Source of the DNA: Candidatus Poseidoniaceae archaeon
Lineage (GTDB): Archaea > Thermoplasmatota > Poseidoniia > Poseidoniales > Poseidoniaceae
DNA length: 23,541 nt
NCBI GenBank assembly: GCA_028822955.1
Contig: JAPKCL010000018.1
Span: forward strand, 1 to 23,541
Direction of reading: 5' to 3'
Under the pieces are notes generated by a model. It was not told where the DNA came from, did not search any database, and worked only from the letters and a program-made list of their open reading frames with translations. Every line of letters begins with the position of its first letter. The first letter of the stretch is position 1. The translations under genes were made by a program, and so were the position numbers. This document shows positions 15,093 through 22,502 of the stretch, one piece after another.

Positions 15093-15974
15093 TTGAAAGT
15101 CAATGTTCTCGATATTACAAACACTGTCAGTCAAGACGAAGTCGACGCAGGTCGTCTTCAAGAGAATTTCGAAATTTCCGTAGAAAACGGAAAGAAAGTT
15201 ACACTCTCTGAAGCCTTTTCAACCGAACTCCGTACCGACTTGATTAAGTTGGCAGTTGCCTCAAGCCGAGCCAACCGTCGCCAAGCATACGGTTCACGGG
15301 CACACGTTGGAAAGCGTGCGCCAATGGCTGGTATGAAGCACTCCGTCGAATGGTGGGGGAAGGGCCGTGGTGTTTCTCGTATTATGCGTAGAACCGGTCA
15401 AAGCCGAGCTGCACAAAACCCGCATACGAAGGGTGGACGTCGTGCTCACGGACCAAAGGTCGAAAAGAACTGGGGTCGAAAACTCAATCTCAAGGAACGA
15501 CGTATTGCCCGCGACTCTGCATTGGCTGCAACAACTTCCATTGAAACAGTGAGTTCCCGAGGTCACCGATTCTCTGAAGAGATCTCTTCTCTCCCAATCG
15601 TTCTTGGCAACTATGTCGAAGTTCGAGATGGTAAGACAGAGGAATTCAACATTGAATCCTTCAACCATGGCTCCGCTACTCGCAAGGTCATTGCAATCTT
15701 CAACCAACTTGGTCTTGGAGAGGATTTGATGCGTGCCCGTGACGGACGAAACATTCGTGCTGGTAAAGGTACAATGCGTGGTCGTGTCCACAAAACTCCA
15801 AAATCCATTCTTCTTGTTGTCAAGGAGAAGTCCGGCTTGGCTCATGCTGCTCGAAACCTTCCTGGTGTCGATGTAGTTGCAGCCCGTGACTTGTGTGCTG
15901 AAGACTTAGCACCTGGTGGCGCAATTGGTCGTTTGACTGTCTTTACAAAAGATGCCGTGGAGGCACTTAACTGA
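15093..15974 (+). CDS. rpl4: 50S ribosomal protein L4 (uL4, archaeal L4e type), TTG start
   Basis: This 293-residue protein lines part of the peptide exit tunnel. The core SRANRRQAYGSRAHVGKRAP, then GGRRAHGPKVEKNW and NLKERRIARDSALAAT, is typical of archaeal and eukaryotic L4. The N-terminus MKVNVLDITN fits the family only if translation starts at TTG 15093. The next in-frame Met is inside the conserved core, and the ATG at 15103 is in another frame, so this is a non-AUG start. A G-run, GGGGG (15081-15085), serves as ribosome binding site inside the end of L3. The stop codon is the first part of TGAGGTGA before L23. Confidence 0.96.
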   Translation: MKVNVLDITNTVSQDEVDAGRLQENFEISVENGKKVTLSEAFSTELRTDLIKLAVASSRANRRQAYGSRAHVGKRAPMAGMKHSVEWWGKGRGVSRIMRRTGQSRAAQNPHTKGGRRAHGPKVEKNWGRKLNLKERRIARDSALAATTSIETVSSRGHRFSEEISSLPIVLGNYVEVRDGKTEEFNIESFNHGSATRKVIAIFNQLGLGEDLMRARDGRNIRAGKGTMRGRVHKTPKSILLVVKEKSGLAHAARNLPGVDVVAARDLCAEDLAPGGAIGRLTVFTKDAVEALN

Positions 15975-15979
15975 GGTGA
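15972..15979 (+). promoter_or_regulatory. Stop/Shine-Dalgarno overlap TGAGGTGA, L4 to L23
   Basis: The L4 stop TGA is inside the ribosome binding site, and ATG 15985 follows after 5 nt. This decides the L23 start over the upstream in-frame ATG at 15952. Confidence 0.8.
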
Positions 15980-15984
15980 ATATC

Positions 15985-16242
15985 ATGAATGCATACGATA
16001 TAATTATTCAACCATGGTTGACTGAAAAATCGATGGAAGCTCGTACACAAGAGCACCGTCTTGAATTCATCGTCCACCGCAGCGCTACAAAAGGTCAAAT
16101 CGCACGTGCGGTTTCAACCATCTTCGAAGTCGAAGTAGCAAAAGTTAACGTTCGAAACACAAAACACGGCAAGCACGCTTCCGTCAAGCTTGCCGAAGGT
16201 TATGACGCAGAAGACGCAGCAATGCGCTTGGGAGCTTTCTGA
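15985..16242 (+). CDS. rpl23: 50S ribosomal protein L23 (uL23)
   Basis: This 85-residue exit-site protein contacts the signal recognition particle and nascent-chain factors. The sequence starts MNAYDIIIQPWLTEKSM, the standard PxxTEKS opening. VHRSATKGQIARAVSTIFEVEVAKVNV and NTKHGKHASVKL follow as expected. The reading frame extends to an ATG at 15952 inside L4, but that would add 11 residues absent from the family, and the TGAGGTGA site points to 15985. It is full length for archaea. Confidence 0.96.
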   Translation: MNAYDIIIQPWLTEKSMEARTQEHRLEFIVHRSATKGQIARAVSTIFEVEVAKVNVRNTKHGKHASVKLAEGYDAEDAAMRLGAF

Positions 16243-16247
16243 GGTGA
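16240..16247 (+). promoter_or_regulatory. Stop/Shine-Dalgarno overlap TGAGGTGA, L23 to L2
   Basis: The L23 stop forms the first bases of the site, with 6 nt to ATG 16254. Confidence 0.8.
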
Positions 16248-16253
16248 TTTATC

Positions 16254-16970
16254 ATGGGTAAGAGAATACGTGCACAACGAAAAGGTTCCTCTCCACGTTA
16301 CCGTGTAGCTAGCCATCGGTTCCCAGGTGAGAACCGCATGCCTCGTGTCAGCGGCGTCGTCGGTGAAATCACAGAATTACTCCACAGTCCAGTTCATTCA
16401 GCACCTCTTGCTCGTATGAAGTTGCCAGACGGCCAATCAACACTGGTCGTTGCAACAGAAGGCCTCGCAGTCGGATCAAAAGTCGCTATCGGTGACAACG
16501 CTGCTCTTCGACCGGGTAACATTACAGCCCTTTACAACATTCCTGAAGGAACTGCTATCAACAATCTCGAACTTCGTCCTGGTGACGGAGGGAAAGTCGC
16601 TCGTGCAGCCGGTAACTCATGTTACGTTGAAGCACGAATCGGTGACAAAGTCCGAATCCGTATGCCCTCTGGTTCACTTCGTGAACTTCCTGCAAACTGC
16701 CGTGCAACTATCGGTGTTCTTGCAGGTCATGGCCGAGACGAGATGCCACTACGAACTGCTGGTGCAGCATACTACAAGGCCAAGGCCCGTGGTAAGCTCT
16801 TCCCTCACGTCAGTGGTGTAGCAATGAATCCAGTGGATCACCCGCACGGTGGTGGAAATCACCAAGCCGTTCACGGTCCAAGCTCAGTAGGTCGAGGCAC
16901 CCCTCCAGGTGCTAAGGTCGGTCTGATTGCACCAAGCCGCTCCGGACGAGGTCGCGGTAAGAAAATTTGA
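16254..16970 (+). CDS. rpl2: 50S ribosomal protein L2 (uL2)
   Basis: This 238-residue protein is needed for subunit association and peptidyl-transferase centre structure. MGKRIRAQRKGS at the start, the OB-fold and SH3-like middle, and the highly conserved GVAMNPVDHPHGGGNHQ near the C-terminus, with the functionally important His residues, are all present. GRGTPPGAKVGLIAPSRSGRGRGKK ends it in the archaeal manner. The length is normal. It is coupled on both sides by TGAGGTGA junctions. Confidence 0.98.
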   Translation: MGKRIRAQRKGSSPRYRVASHRFPGENRMPRVSGVVGEITELLHSPVHSAPLARMKLPDGQSTLVVATEGLAVGSKVAIGDNAALRPGNITALYNIPEGTAINNLELRPGDGGKVARAAGNSCYVEARIGDKVRIRMPSGSLRELPANCRATIGVLAGHGRDEMPLRTAGAAYYKAKARGKLFPHVSGVAMNPVDHPHGGGNHQAVHGPSSVGRGTPPGAKVGLIAPSRSGRGRGKKI

Positions 16971-16975
16971 GGTGA
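16968..16975 (+). promoter_or_regulatory. Stop/Shine-Dalgarno overlap TGAGGTGA, L2 to S19
   Basis: The L2 stop lies in the site, with 6 nt to ATG 16982. A nearer ATG at 16978 is in another frame and only 2 nt from the site. Confidence 0.8.
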
Positions 16976-16981
16976 TGATGT

Positions 16982-17479
16982 ATGGCACGTAAGAATAAGA
17001 AGTCCTTTATGACCCCTAAAGCCAGTCGACGTAAGGCACGTAAGCGCCTTTCGACCACAACTGGCCGTGTAAAGAAAGAATTCACCTACCGTGGTTATTC
17101 GGTTGAAGAGTTGTCCAACATGCCTCTCTTCCCTCCTGAAGATGAACCTACTGCAATCTCTATTGCTACAGTTCTTTCTTCTCGCGCTCGCCGTTCTATG
17201 GTTCGTGGCTTCTCTGAAGAGAATGAACACTTCCTTAACCGAGTTCGCCGTTCGAACGGCAGGACTGTTCGTACGCACCGTCGAGATATGCCTATACTCC
17301 CTGAATTTGTTGGTAAGACCATCTCTGTCTACAGTGGACAGAACTTCATTCCTGTCGAAATAAAGCCAGAAATGATTGGTCATTACCTTGGTGAATTCGC
17401 AATTACCCGAAGAGGCGTCGCACACAGCGGCCCTGGTGTCGGTGCAACACGTTCTTCGAAGCACGTGGCCCTAAAGTGA
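16982..17479 (+). CDS. rps19: 30S ribosomal protein S19 (uS19)
   Basis: This 165-residue head protein of the small subunit is of the archaeal/eukaryotic S15e-like form. EFTYRGYSVEELSNMP is the archaeal N-terminal hallmark. RTHRRDMPILPEFVGKTISVYSGQNFIPVEIKPEMIGHYLGEFA is the core and GPGVGATRSSKHVALK the C-terminus. It carries a somewhat basic N-terminal stretch (KASRRKARKR). The stop is followed by a variant coupling site, GAGGTGTGA. Confidence 0.97.
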   Translation: MARKNKKSFMTPKASRRKARKRLSTTTGRVKKEFTYRGYSVEELSNMPLFPPEDEPTAISIATVLSSRARRSMVRGFSEENEHFLNRVRRSNGRTVRTHRRDMPILPEFVGKTISVYSGQNFIPVEIKPEMIGHYLGEFAITRRGVAHSGPGVGATRSSKHVALK

Positions 17480-17484
17480 GGTGT
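17477..17484 (+). promoter_or_regulatory. Variant stop/Shine-Dalgarno overlap TGAGGTGT, S19 to L22
   Basis: It follows the same arrangement as the other junctions, with T instead of the final A. There are 5 nt to ATG 17490. Confidence 0.7.
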
Positions 17485-17489
17485 GATAT

Positions 17490-18083
17490 ATGGTAAAGAC
17501 ACAATTAGACCGACGTTCAAAGCGACGTGAGAGCCCGCAAAAAGGTTACACGCAACTACTTCAAGGCAGCCGCCTTGCTACAGCTCGTGCAGTCAACATG
17601 GACATGCACGTTAAGCACTGTTTCGAAATATGCCGATATGTTAAGAACATGAAGGCTGGAGAAGCAATCGCTTTCCTTAACGAAGTACTCAAGATCGATT
17701 CAGACCGAGCAGACATCCGTCGAAAGGCGTCTGCCGTTCCTTTCCGTCTTGGTAGTGGAAACAAGAAGAAGCGCCGAACTGGACCTTCTATGGTTGGACA
17801 CCGTAAGGGTAAAGTTGGACCTGGACGCTATCCTGTCAAGGGTTCCCGTGCAATCATTAAGTTGATTCAAAGCGCAATGGAAAATGCTCGACATCAATAC
17901 GAAGATGTTGATCCTGAAGAAATGCAAATTACACACATCGCAGCACACCGTGGTCAAATCCGTAAAGGGTTCATCGCTCGTGCTCGTGGACGTGCAACTC
18001 CTTCGAATCACTACCAAGTGAATCTCGAAATTTTCCTTGAAGACTTTACCGTTCAAGACGATGAGTTGGAGGACGACTTCTGA
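17490..18083 (+). CDS. rpl22: 50S ribosomal protein L22 (uL22)
   Basis: This 197-residue exit-tunnel protein is of the archaeal/eukaryotic L17e type. The core runs from GSRLATARAVNMDMHVKHCFEICRYVKNMKAGEAI to the long beta-hairpin region and then ITHIAAHRGQIRKGFIARARGRATPSNHYQVNLEIFLED. The acidic tail (DDELEDDF) is a lineage-specific extension. The N-terminus starts directly after the coupling site and no alternative start is plausible. Confidence 0.96.
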   Translation: MVKTQLDRRSKRRESPQKGYTQLLQGSRLATARAVNMDMHVKHCFEICRYVKNMKAGEAIAFLNEVLKIDSDRADIRRKASAVPFRLGSGNKKKRRTGPSMVGHRKGKVGPGRYPVKGSRAIIKLIQSAMENARHQYEDVDPEEMQITHIAAHRGQIRKGFIARARGRATPSNHYQVNLEIFLEDFTVQDDELEDDF

Positions 18084-18088
18084 GGTGA
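18081..18088 (+). promoter_or_regulatory. Stop/Shine-Dalgarno overlap TGAGGTGA, L22 to S3
   Basis: There are 6 nt to ATG 18095. This spacing rejects the in-frame TTG at 18089, which would begin inside or against the site. Confidence 0.8.
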
Positions 18089-18094
18089 TTGATT

Positions 18095-18778
18095 ATGGCT
18101 GGAAAACAAAGTACTCTCAGAAAAATCGTAAACCGTAACGTCGAACGTCTCCTTGTCAAGGAATTCTTGATGAAGAATACCAAGAACTCCGGTTTTGGAG
18201 ATTTGGTTATTCGCCGAACTCCTCAAGGAACAGAAGTAACCGTTCACGCAGAACGCCCAGGTATGGTCATTGGCCGTAAGGGTAAAATTATCAACGAACT
18301 GCAAAAGCGCCTTAATGAAGAATTCAATATCGAGAATCCTAAACTTAAGGTTGAAGAAATCGATCGAAAGGCTGCAACCTTGAATGCTCAAGTTATGGCT
18401 GAAAAGATTTCATCTGCTCTCGAGCGTGGTTGGTATTACCGACGTGCTGGAGCCAGTGCTGCCCAGAACATTATGGAATCAGGCGCACGTGGTGTTATCG
18501 TAACAGTTGCAGGTAAGTTGACTGGTTCACGAAACCGAACTCAGAAGTTTATTCTTGGTCACGTCAAGTATTGCGGTGAAACTGCTCTACAACACATGGA
18601 CAGGGGATACGCTGTTGCAGTTAAGAAACTCGGAACCATTGGATGCACAGTCGAAATCATGCGAGCAGGAACTCGCCTACCTCACGAAATCAGTATCTTC
18701 AGCGATGAAGAACTCCGAATTCGTGCAGAACAAGCTGCGGCTGATGCTGCGGCTGCACCAGCGGAGGCGAGCGAATGA
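18095..18778 (+). CDS. rps3: 30S ribosomal protein S3 (uS3)
   Basis: This 227-residue protein sits at the mRNA entry channel. It opens MAGKQSTLRKIVNRNVERLL and contains a type II KH domain with the GxxG loop in VIGRKGKIINELQKRL. The C-terminal half has RAGASAAQNIMESGARGVIVTVAGKLTGSRNR and GYAVAVKKLGTIGC. An Ala-rich tail (EQAAADAAAAPAEASE) ends it. The start ATG 18095 is fixed by TGAGGTGA spacing. The end overlaps L29 by an ATGA tetranucleotide. Confidence 0.97.
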   Translation: MAGKQSTLRKIVNRNVERLLVKEFLMKNTKNSGFGDLVIRRTPQGTEVTVHAERPGMVIGRKGKIINELQKRLNEEFNIENPKLKVEEIDRKAATLNAQVMAEKISSALERGWYYRRAGASAAQNIMESGARGVIVTVAGKLTGSRNRTQKFILGHVKYCGETALQHMDRGYAVAVKKLGTIGCTVEIMRAGTRLPHEISIFSDEELRIRAEQAAADAAAAPAEASE

Positions 18779-18969
18779 GTCACGTATCAAACCGTGAAAT
18801 CGCATCCATGAGCCAAGAGGCTCGTGAGTCCCGTCTTCTCGAACTTCAAGAAGAACTGCTTCAACTTCGTGCTGAGAAGGCACTTGGTGGAACACCTTCG
18901 AACGTCGGAGCATACAAGGCAACTCGCCGAAGTATCGCTCGACTCAAAACCCATTTGAATACAAAGTGA
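18775..18969 (+). CDS. rpl29: 50S ribosomal protein L29 (uL29)
   Basis: This 64-residue two-helix protein lies at the tunnel exit. EIASMSQEARESRLLELQEELLQLRAEKALGGTPSNVGAYKATRRSIARLKTHL is a clear L29. The start codon overlaps the S3 stop (ATGA, 18775-18778), with GGAGG at 18763-18767 7 nt ahead. The length is normal. Confidence 0.95.
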   Translation: MSHVSNREIASMSQEARESRLLELQEELLQLRAEKALGGTPSNVGAYKATRRSIARLKTHLNTK

Positions 18970-18989
18970 TATCACAGGAGACGATTATA

Positions 18990-19289
18990 ATGGCTGCTAT
19001 TTGTAATGTATGTGGACTCCCCGATGAGCTCTGCATATGCCAAGAAATAGCCAAAGAACAACAAAGAGCGATCATATCAACCGACCGACGACGCTATGGA
19101 AAAATCGTAACGAAAGTGGAAGGTATTGAAGACTCAGCAATTGACATTAATCAACTCGCAAAATTACTCAAAAACAAATGTGCAGCTGGTGGAACCGTGA
19201 AAGGACGAACAATAGAACTTCAAGGCGATCACAAAAAGAAAGCATCAGGCGTACTCAAAAATAACGGATTCAATGTGGAGGTGCGCTGA
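18990..19289 (+). CDS. Translation initiation factor aIF1 (SUI1/eIF1 family)
   Basis: This 99-residue factor controls start-codon fidelity on the small subunit. It begins MAAICNVCGLPDELCICQEI, an N-terminal zinc-ribbon-like Cys set (C5-x2-C8-x6-C15-x-C17) usual in archaeal SUI1 proteins. The SUI1 core follows: YGKIVTKVEGI, LAKLLKNKCAAGGTVKGRTIELQGDHKKKASGVLKNNGFNVEVR. The frame extends to a GTG at 18966, but AGGAG at 18975-18979 suits ATG 18990. Its place between L29 and Rpp29 is the conserved archaeal position. Confidence 0.95.
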   Translation: MAAICNVCGLPDELCICQEIAKEQQRAIISTDRRRYGKIVTKVEGIEDSAIDINQLAKLLKNKCAAGGTVKGRTIELQGDHKKKASGVLKNNGFNVEVR

Positions 19290-19290
19290 T

Positions 19291-19548
19291 ATGGAACTCT
19301 ACAACAACACTTGGATTGGAACGACATTGAACGTCGTCGAATCCACCGACCCAACACTTGTTGGTCGCTCTGGAATCGTTCTTGACGAAACCAAAAACAC
19401 ACTGGTCCTTCTCGAAGGTAACGCATCCGTTACTCTCGGAAAGGCCGCAATTACATTTACCATTGACAACAGTGATGTTGTCATTCAAGGCGCATTCGTG
19501 GGTCAGCGCCCAGAAGACAGAACCCATCGAAAATATAGGAAGGCCTGA
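19291..19548 (+). CDS. rnp1: RNase P protein component Rpp29 (archaeal RNP1)
   Basis: This 85-residue protein of the RNase P holoenzyme, which matures tRNA 5' ends, has an Sm-like barrel. IGTTLNVVESTDPTLVGRSGIVLDETKNTLVLLEG and the later QGAFVGQRPEDRTHRKYRK match Rpp29. The frame reaches back to an ATG at 19273, but GGAGGTG (19277-19283, inside aIF1) with 7 nt spacing sets ATG 19291. It is 1 nt after the aIF1 stop. Confidence 0.93.
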   Translation: MELYNNTWIGTTLNVVESTDPTLVGRSGIVLDETKNTLVLLEGNASVTLGKAAITFTIDNSDVVIQGAFVGQRPEDRTHRKYRKA

Positions 19549-19552
19549 TACC

Positions 19553-19888
19553 ATGCGAGATATTGGAATTGACGTAAAAAACCCCGCCGGTGAGTGGGAT
19601 GGAGATGCAAACTGCCCGTTCTATGGGTCCCTTCGCTTGCGCGGTCAAGTGCTCGAAGGAACCGTTTCGAACGTTGGAATGCAGAAAACGATCACTATCA
19701 AGCGACATAATGTTCGCTATATGGATAAGTATGAACGATATGAAAAGCGCACAAGTGCAGTTTCTGCTCACTTGCCAGCCTGTATTGGCGATGTCAGTAT
19801 CGGCGACTCAGTCAAGATTATGGAATGCCGTCCTCTTTCGAAGACAATTTCATTCTGTGTCGTAGAAAACTCTGGGGGTGAAGTCTGA
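19553..19888 (+). CDS. rps17: 30S ribosomal protein S17 (uS17)
   Basis: This 111-residue primary-binding small-subunit protein has an OB fold. MRDIGIDVKNPAGEWDGDANCPFYGSLRLRGQVLEGTV is the archaeal opening. MQKTITIKRHNVRYMDKYERYEKRTSAVSAHLPACIGDVSIGDSVKIMECRPLSKTISF is the core. The frame runs upstream to an ATG at 19358 through Rpp29, which I reject as an overlap. The ribosome binding site (AGGAAGG, 19537-19543) is weaker than at neighbouring genes. The end overlaps L14 by one base (TGATG). Confidence 0.95.
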   Translation: MRDIGIDVKNPAGEWDGDANCPFYGSLRLRGQVLEGTVSNVGMQKTITIKRHNVRYMDKYERYEKRTSAVSAHLPACIGDVSIGDSVKIMECRPLSKTISFCVVENSGGEV

Positions 19889-20286
19889 TGCGAGGAATTG
19901 CAGGCAAGCAAACCCGTGGTCTTCCAACTGCAGCACGTCTACACGTCGCAGATAACACAGGTGCAAAGGTTGTACAAATCATCAACATTCTGCGCCTTGG
20001 AAACACTATTCGCCGATACCCAGCTGGTGGTGTCGGAGATATCGCAAAGGTTTCAGTCAAGAAAGGAACACCTGAGACTCGACGACAAATGTTCAACGCA
20101 GTGATTATTCGTCAACGCCGACCTTTCCGTCGTGTTGACGGAACCTGGGTACAATTCGAAGACAATGCTTGTGTCATTACCAATGAAAAAGGTGATGTTC
20201 AAGGGTCGGATATCAAAGGGCCAGTGTCCCGAGAGGCCGCAGAACGATGGCCTCGTATTGCGGCAAACGCAAAACAAATTATTTGA
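19888..20286 (+). CDS. rpl14: 50S ribosomal protein L14 (uL14)
   Basis: This 132-residue protein lies at the subunit interface. TRGLPTAARLHVADNTGAKVVQIINIL, GVGDIAKVSVKKGTPETRRQMFNAVIIRQRRPFRR and GTWVQFEDNACVITNEKGDVQGSDIKGPVSREAAERWPRIAANA are diagnostic. The start shares its A with the S17 stop, and GGGGTGA (19875-19881) precedes it by 6 nt. The length is normal. Confidence 0.97.
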   Translation: MRGIAGKQTRGLPTAARLHVADNTGAKVVQIINILRLGNTIRRYPAGGVGDIAKVSVKKGTPETRRQMFNAVIIRQRRPFRRVDGTWVQFEDNACVITNEKGDVQGSDIKGPVSREAAERWPRIAANAKQII

Positions 20287-20291
20287 GGTGA
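20284..20291 (+). promoter_or_regulatory. Stop/Shine-Dalgarno overlap TGAGGTGA, L14 to L24
   Basis: The L14 stop is part of the site, with 4 nt to ATG 20296. Confidence 0.8.
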
Positions 20292-20295
20292 GATT

Positions 20296-20703
20296 ATGGT
20301 AAAAAGTATGAAACCAACCAAACAACGCAAGGCACATTTCAACGCTCCTCTCCACGAGAAGCGTAAGAGAATTTCAGCCCGTCTTCAACTTGACAAGCCT
20401 GATTCACGATTCGATGGTGTCCGTACGGTCACTGTTCGTATCGGTGACACAGTTCGTGTTACTCGTGGCGATCTCGCCAACGGTGGAAAGCGCCACGGTG
20501 GAAAGCGTGGAACTGACCCATTGACGGGTCCAGTCATCCGTATTAATTCAGAAAAAGGACGCCTTTACATCGAAGGTGCCAAGGCCAGCAAGGCCGATAA
20601 CAAAGAAGAGGCGGTTCCGGTCCACTCTTCCAATGTCGTTGTCGTCAAACTTGACGAAACAGACAAGTTGCGTGTTCAGCAACTAACCGGTAACAGGAGT
20701 TGA
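20296..20703 (+). CDS. rpl24: 50S ribosomal protein L24 (uL24, L26e type)
   Basis: This 135-residue assembly-initiating protein starts with the basic KPTKQRKAHFNAPLHEKRKRISARL, the archaeal L24 N-terminus. A KOW motif region (VRIGDTVRVTRGD, then GPVIRINSEKGRLYIEGA) follows and the protein ends HSSNVVVVKLDETD. The length is normal. Its stop codon lies after AGGAG (20695-20699), which serves S4e. Confidence 0.96.
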   Translation: MVKSMKPTKQRKAHFNAPLHEKRKRISARLQLDKPDSRFDGVRTVTVRIGDTVRVTRGDLANGGKRHGGKRGTDPLTGPVIRINSEKGRLYIEGAKASKADNKEEAVPVHSSNVVVVKLDETDKLRVQQLTGNRS

Positions 20704-20708
20704 AAGAT

Positions 20709-21410
20709 ATGGGAAGCAGTAACCACTTGAAGCGATTGGCCATGCCCCGTAGCTGGCCTCTTCCACGTAAGACCAGTATTTGGGTAACACGCCCAACACC
20801 TGGATCACATTCACTTGAATTGTGTATGCCAATTAGTTTGGTTATTCGAGATGTTCTCGGGTACGCACATTCAACCCGTGAAGTTCGTCATATCTTGCAT
20901 AACGGTAACGCTCTTATCGACGGCAGAATCTGTAAAGATGTTCGCCGTGGTGTTGGACTCATGGACGTCCTCACACTCGGTGAGAATAATTACCGATGTG
21001 TTCTCGACCATAACGGACGACTACGATACCGTACAATCTCTTCTGAAGAAGCAGGTTGGAAAGTGTGCCGAATTGAAAGTAAGTCCACCATTAAGGGTGG
21101 AAAGACACAATTGAATCTTCACGACGGTCGCAACATTATTGTTGAAGACGCTACTGAATATTCATCCGGCAGCTCTCTCAAACTTGCTTTGCCAAGTCAG
21201 GATATTATTGAGCATATCAAGTTCGATGAAGGCGTTCGATGCTACCTTATCGGTGGTGCTCACGTTGGAGACTTTGCAAACATGAAGTCTTACGATGTTA
21301 AGCGCTCCAGTATGCCAAACGAAGTCTTGTTTGATGACTTCGGAACCACTGCATCTAATGTGTTCGTAGTCGGTAAGTCGACTCTTCCACACACTGAGGT
21401 GGTTGAATGA
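20709..21410 (+). CDS. rps4e: 30S ribosomal protein S4e (eS4)
   Basis: This 233-residue archaeal/eukaryotic-specific small-subunit protein begins MGSSNHLKRLAMPRSWPLPRK. It has an S4-type RNA-binding segment (SLVIRDVLGYAHSTREVRHILHNGNALIDGR), the central S4e domain, and a C-terminal KOW-like part (GVRCYLIGGAHVGDFANMKS). I prefer ATG 20709 over the in-frame TTG 20700 because of AGGAG spacing (9 nt) and the conserved N-terminus. It overlaps L5 by ATGA. Confidence 0.96.
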   Translation: MGSSNHLKRLAMPRSWPLPRKTSIWVTRPTPGSHSLELCMPISLVIRDVLGYAHSTREVRHILHNGNALIDGRICKDVRRGVGLMDVLTLGENNYRCVLDHNGRLRYRTISSEEAGWKVCRIESKSTIKGGKTQLNLHDGRNIIVEDATEYSSGSSLKLALPSQDIIEHIKFDEGVRCYLIGGAHVGDFANMKSYDVKRSSMPNEVLFDDFGTTASNVFVVGKSTLPHTEVVE

Positions 21411-21934
21411 GTGAGACTTCCAATCCTATGACACTCCCTCGTATCACGAAAGTGAGCGTTAACATCGGTGTTGGTGAAGGCGGTGACCGCTTGGTCAATG
21501 CCGAGAATGTTCTCCAACTCGTTACTGGTGTTAAGCCACAACGTACGCTTGGTCGAATTCAAAACCGTGACCTGAAGGTTCGTGAAGGCGCTCCTATTGG
21601 GTGCAAAGCAACCATGCGGAACAAGGAAGTTATCAAGAAGTTCTTGACGGATGCTTTTTGGGTCCGTGAAAATATGATTCCAGCGTGGAACTTTGACCGT
21701 GAAGGTAATCTCTCCTTTGGTATCCGTGACTACACGGATTTCCCAGGTCAGAAATACGATCCAGATATCGGAATTTATGGAATGGATATCACCGTTGTTC
21801 TTGAGCGACCTGGCCACCGTGTCAGCCGCCGACGACGTGCAAAGGCAAAGGTCGGAATGGGCCATCGCTTGACTCCAGAAGAATCTCGAGCTTGGTTCAC
21901 AGAACACTTTGGCGTCACAATCATGGAGGAATGA
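21407..21934 (+). CDS. rpl5: 50S ribosomal protein L5 (uL5)
   Basis: This 175-residue protein binds 5S rRNA in the central protuberance. PRITKVSVNIGVGEGGDRL, TLGRIQNRDLKVREGAPIGCKATMRN and FGIRDYTDFPGQKYDPDIGIYGMDITVVLERPG are family hallmarks. The start overlaps the S4e stop, and GAGGTGG (21396-21402) lies 4 nt ahead inside S4e. The end carries the ribosome binding site for S14. Confidence 0.97.
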   Translation: MSETSNPMTLPRITKVSVNIGVGEGGDRLVNAENVLQLVTGVKPQRTLGRIQNRDLKVREGAPIGCKATMRNKEVIKKFLTDAFWVRENMIPAWNFDREGNLSFGIRDYTDFPGQKYDPDIGIYGMDITVVLERPGHRVSRRRRAKAKVGMGHRLTPEESRAWFTEHFGVTIMEE

Positions 21935-21936
21935 AT

Positions 21937-22089
21937 ATGGCAAGAGATCACGGAGAAAGAATCGGACGAACCAATGGTTGCCGACGCTGTGGACGACGGC
22001 GTGGAATGATTCGACGACACGGTTTGCGTGTCTGTCGTCAATGCTTCCGCGACATCGCTCCAGCAATAGGTTTCAAGAAAATGAATTAA
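21937..22089 (+). CDS. rps14: 30S ribosomal protein S14, zinc-binding type (uS14)
   Basis: This 50-residue small-subunit protein has an intact zinc site: C15-x2-C18 and C33-x2-C36 (CRRC ... CRQC). MARDHGERIGRTNGCRRCGRRRGMIRRHGLRVCRQCFRDIAPAIGFKK is a normal archaeal S14. The frame also contains ATGs at 21892 and 21931. GGAGGA at 21925-21930 touches the 21931 ATG but leaves 6 nt to 21937, so I choose 21937. Confidence 0.96.
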   Translation: MARDHGERIGRTNGCRRCGRRRGMIRRHGLRVCRQCFRDIAPAIGFKKMN

Positions 22090-22102
22090 GGAGGAGAATG
22101 AT

Positions 22103-22492
22103 ATGCAATTTGATCCACTCAACGACGCCCTCATCAAGATGTACAACGCAGAGCAAGCAGGTAAGTTCAATGTCGAACTTTCACCGGCTTCCAAACTGCT
22201 TGGAAACGTTCTTGAAATTATGCAAAAATCAGGCTATGTAGGCTCCATCGACCGAACTGAAAACGGTCGTGGCGGTACTTACCTGGTAGAACTACGCGGT
22301 GCAATCAACCGTTGTGGCACAGTTAAGCCACGACACAGTATTCGCCGTCAAGAATATGACCAATGGGAGACACGCTATTTGCCTGCTCAAGACTTTGGTC
22401 TGTTAATTCTCACAACGAACTCCGGTATCATGCATCACTACGATGCTAAAGATGCCCGCATAGGTGGTAAGCTACTCGCTTACGTATACTGA
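22103..22492 (+). CDS. rps8: 30S ribosomal protein S8 (uS8)
   Basis: This 129-residue 16S-binding protein shows DPLNDALIKMYNAEQAGK at the start and KPRHSIRRQEYDQWETRYLPAQDFGLLILTTNSGIMHHYDAKDARIGGKLLAYVY at the end, both typical of archaeal S8. A strong GGAGGAG (22090-22096) precedes ATG 22103 by 6 nt. The length is normal. Confidence 0.97.
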   Translation: MQFDPLNDALIKMYNAEQAGKFNVELSPASKLLGNVLEIMQKSGYVGSIDRTENGRGGTYLVELRGAINRCGTVKPRHSIRRQEYDQWETRYLPAQDFGLLILTTNSGIMHHYDAKDARIGGKLLAYVY

Positions 22493-22497
22493 GGTGA
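22490..22497 (+). promoter_or_regulatory. Stop/Shine-Dalgarno overlap TGAGGTGA, S8 to L6
   Basis: There are 5 nt to ATG 22503. This supports the L6 start over the upstream in-frame ATG at 22464 inside S8. Confidence 0.8.
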
Positions 22498-22502
22498 ATA
22501 AT

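Noticed and set aside
15294..15845. Minus-strand frame of 183 codons antisense to L4
   Set aside because: It is a shadow of L4 with low-information composition and no recognisable domain.
19358..19552. N-terminal extension of S17 to ATG 19358
   Set aside because: It would overlap almost all of Rpp29 and add residues absent from the family. ATG 19553 matches the conserved N-terminus.
21290..22066. Long minus-strand frame (258 codons) antisense to S4e and L5
   Set aside because: It lies wholly opposite two certain ribosomal protein genes, has no family resemblance and no ribosome binding site. It is a by-product of codon bias.
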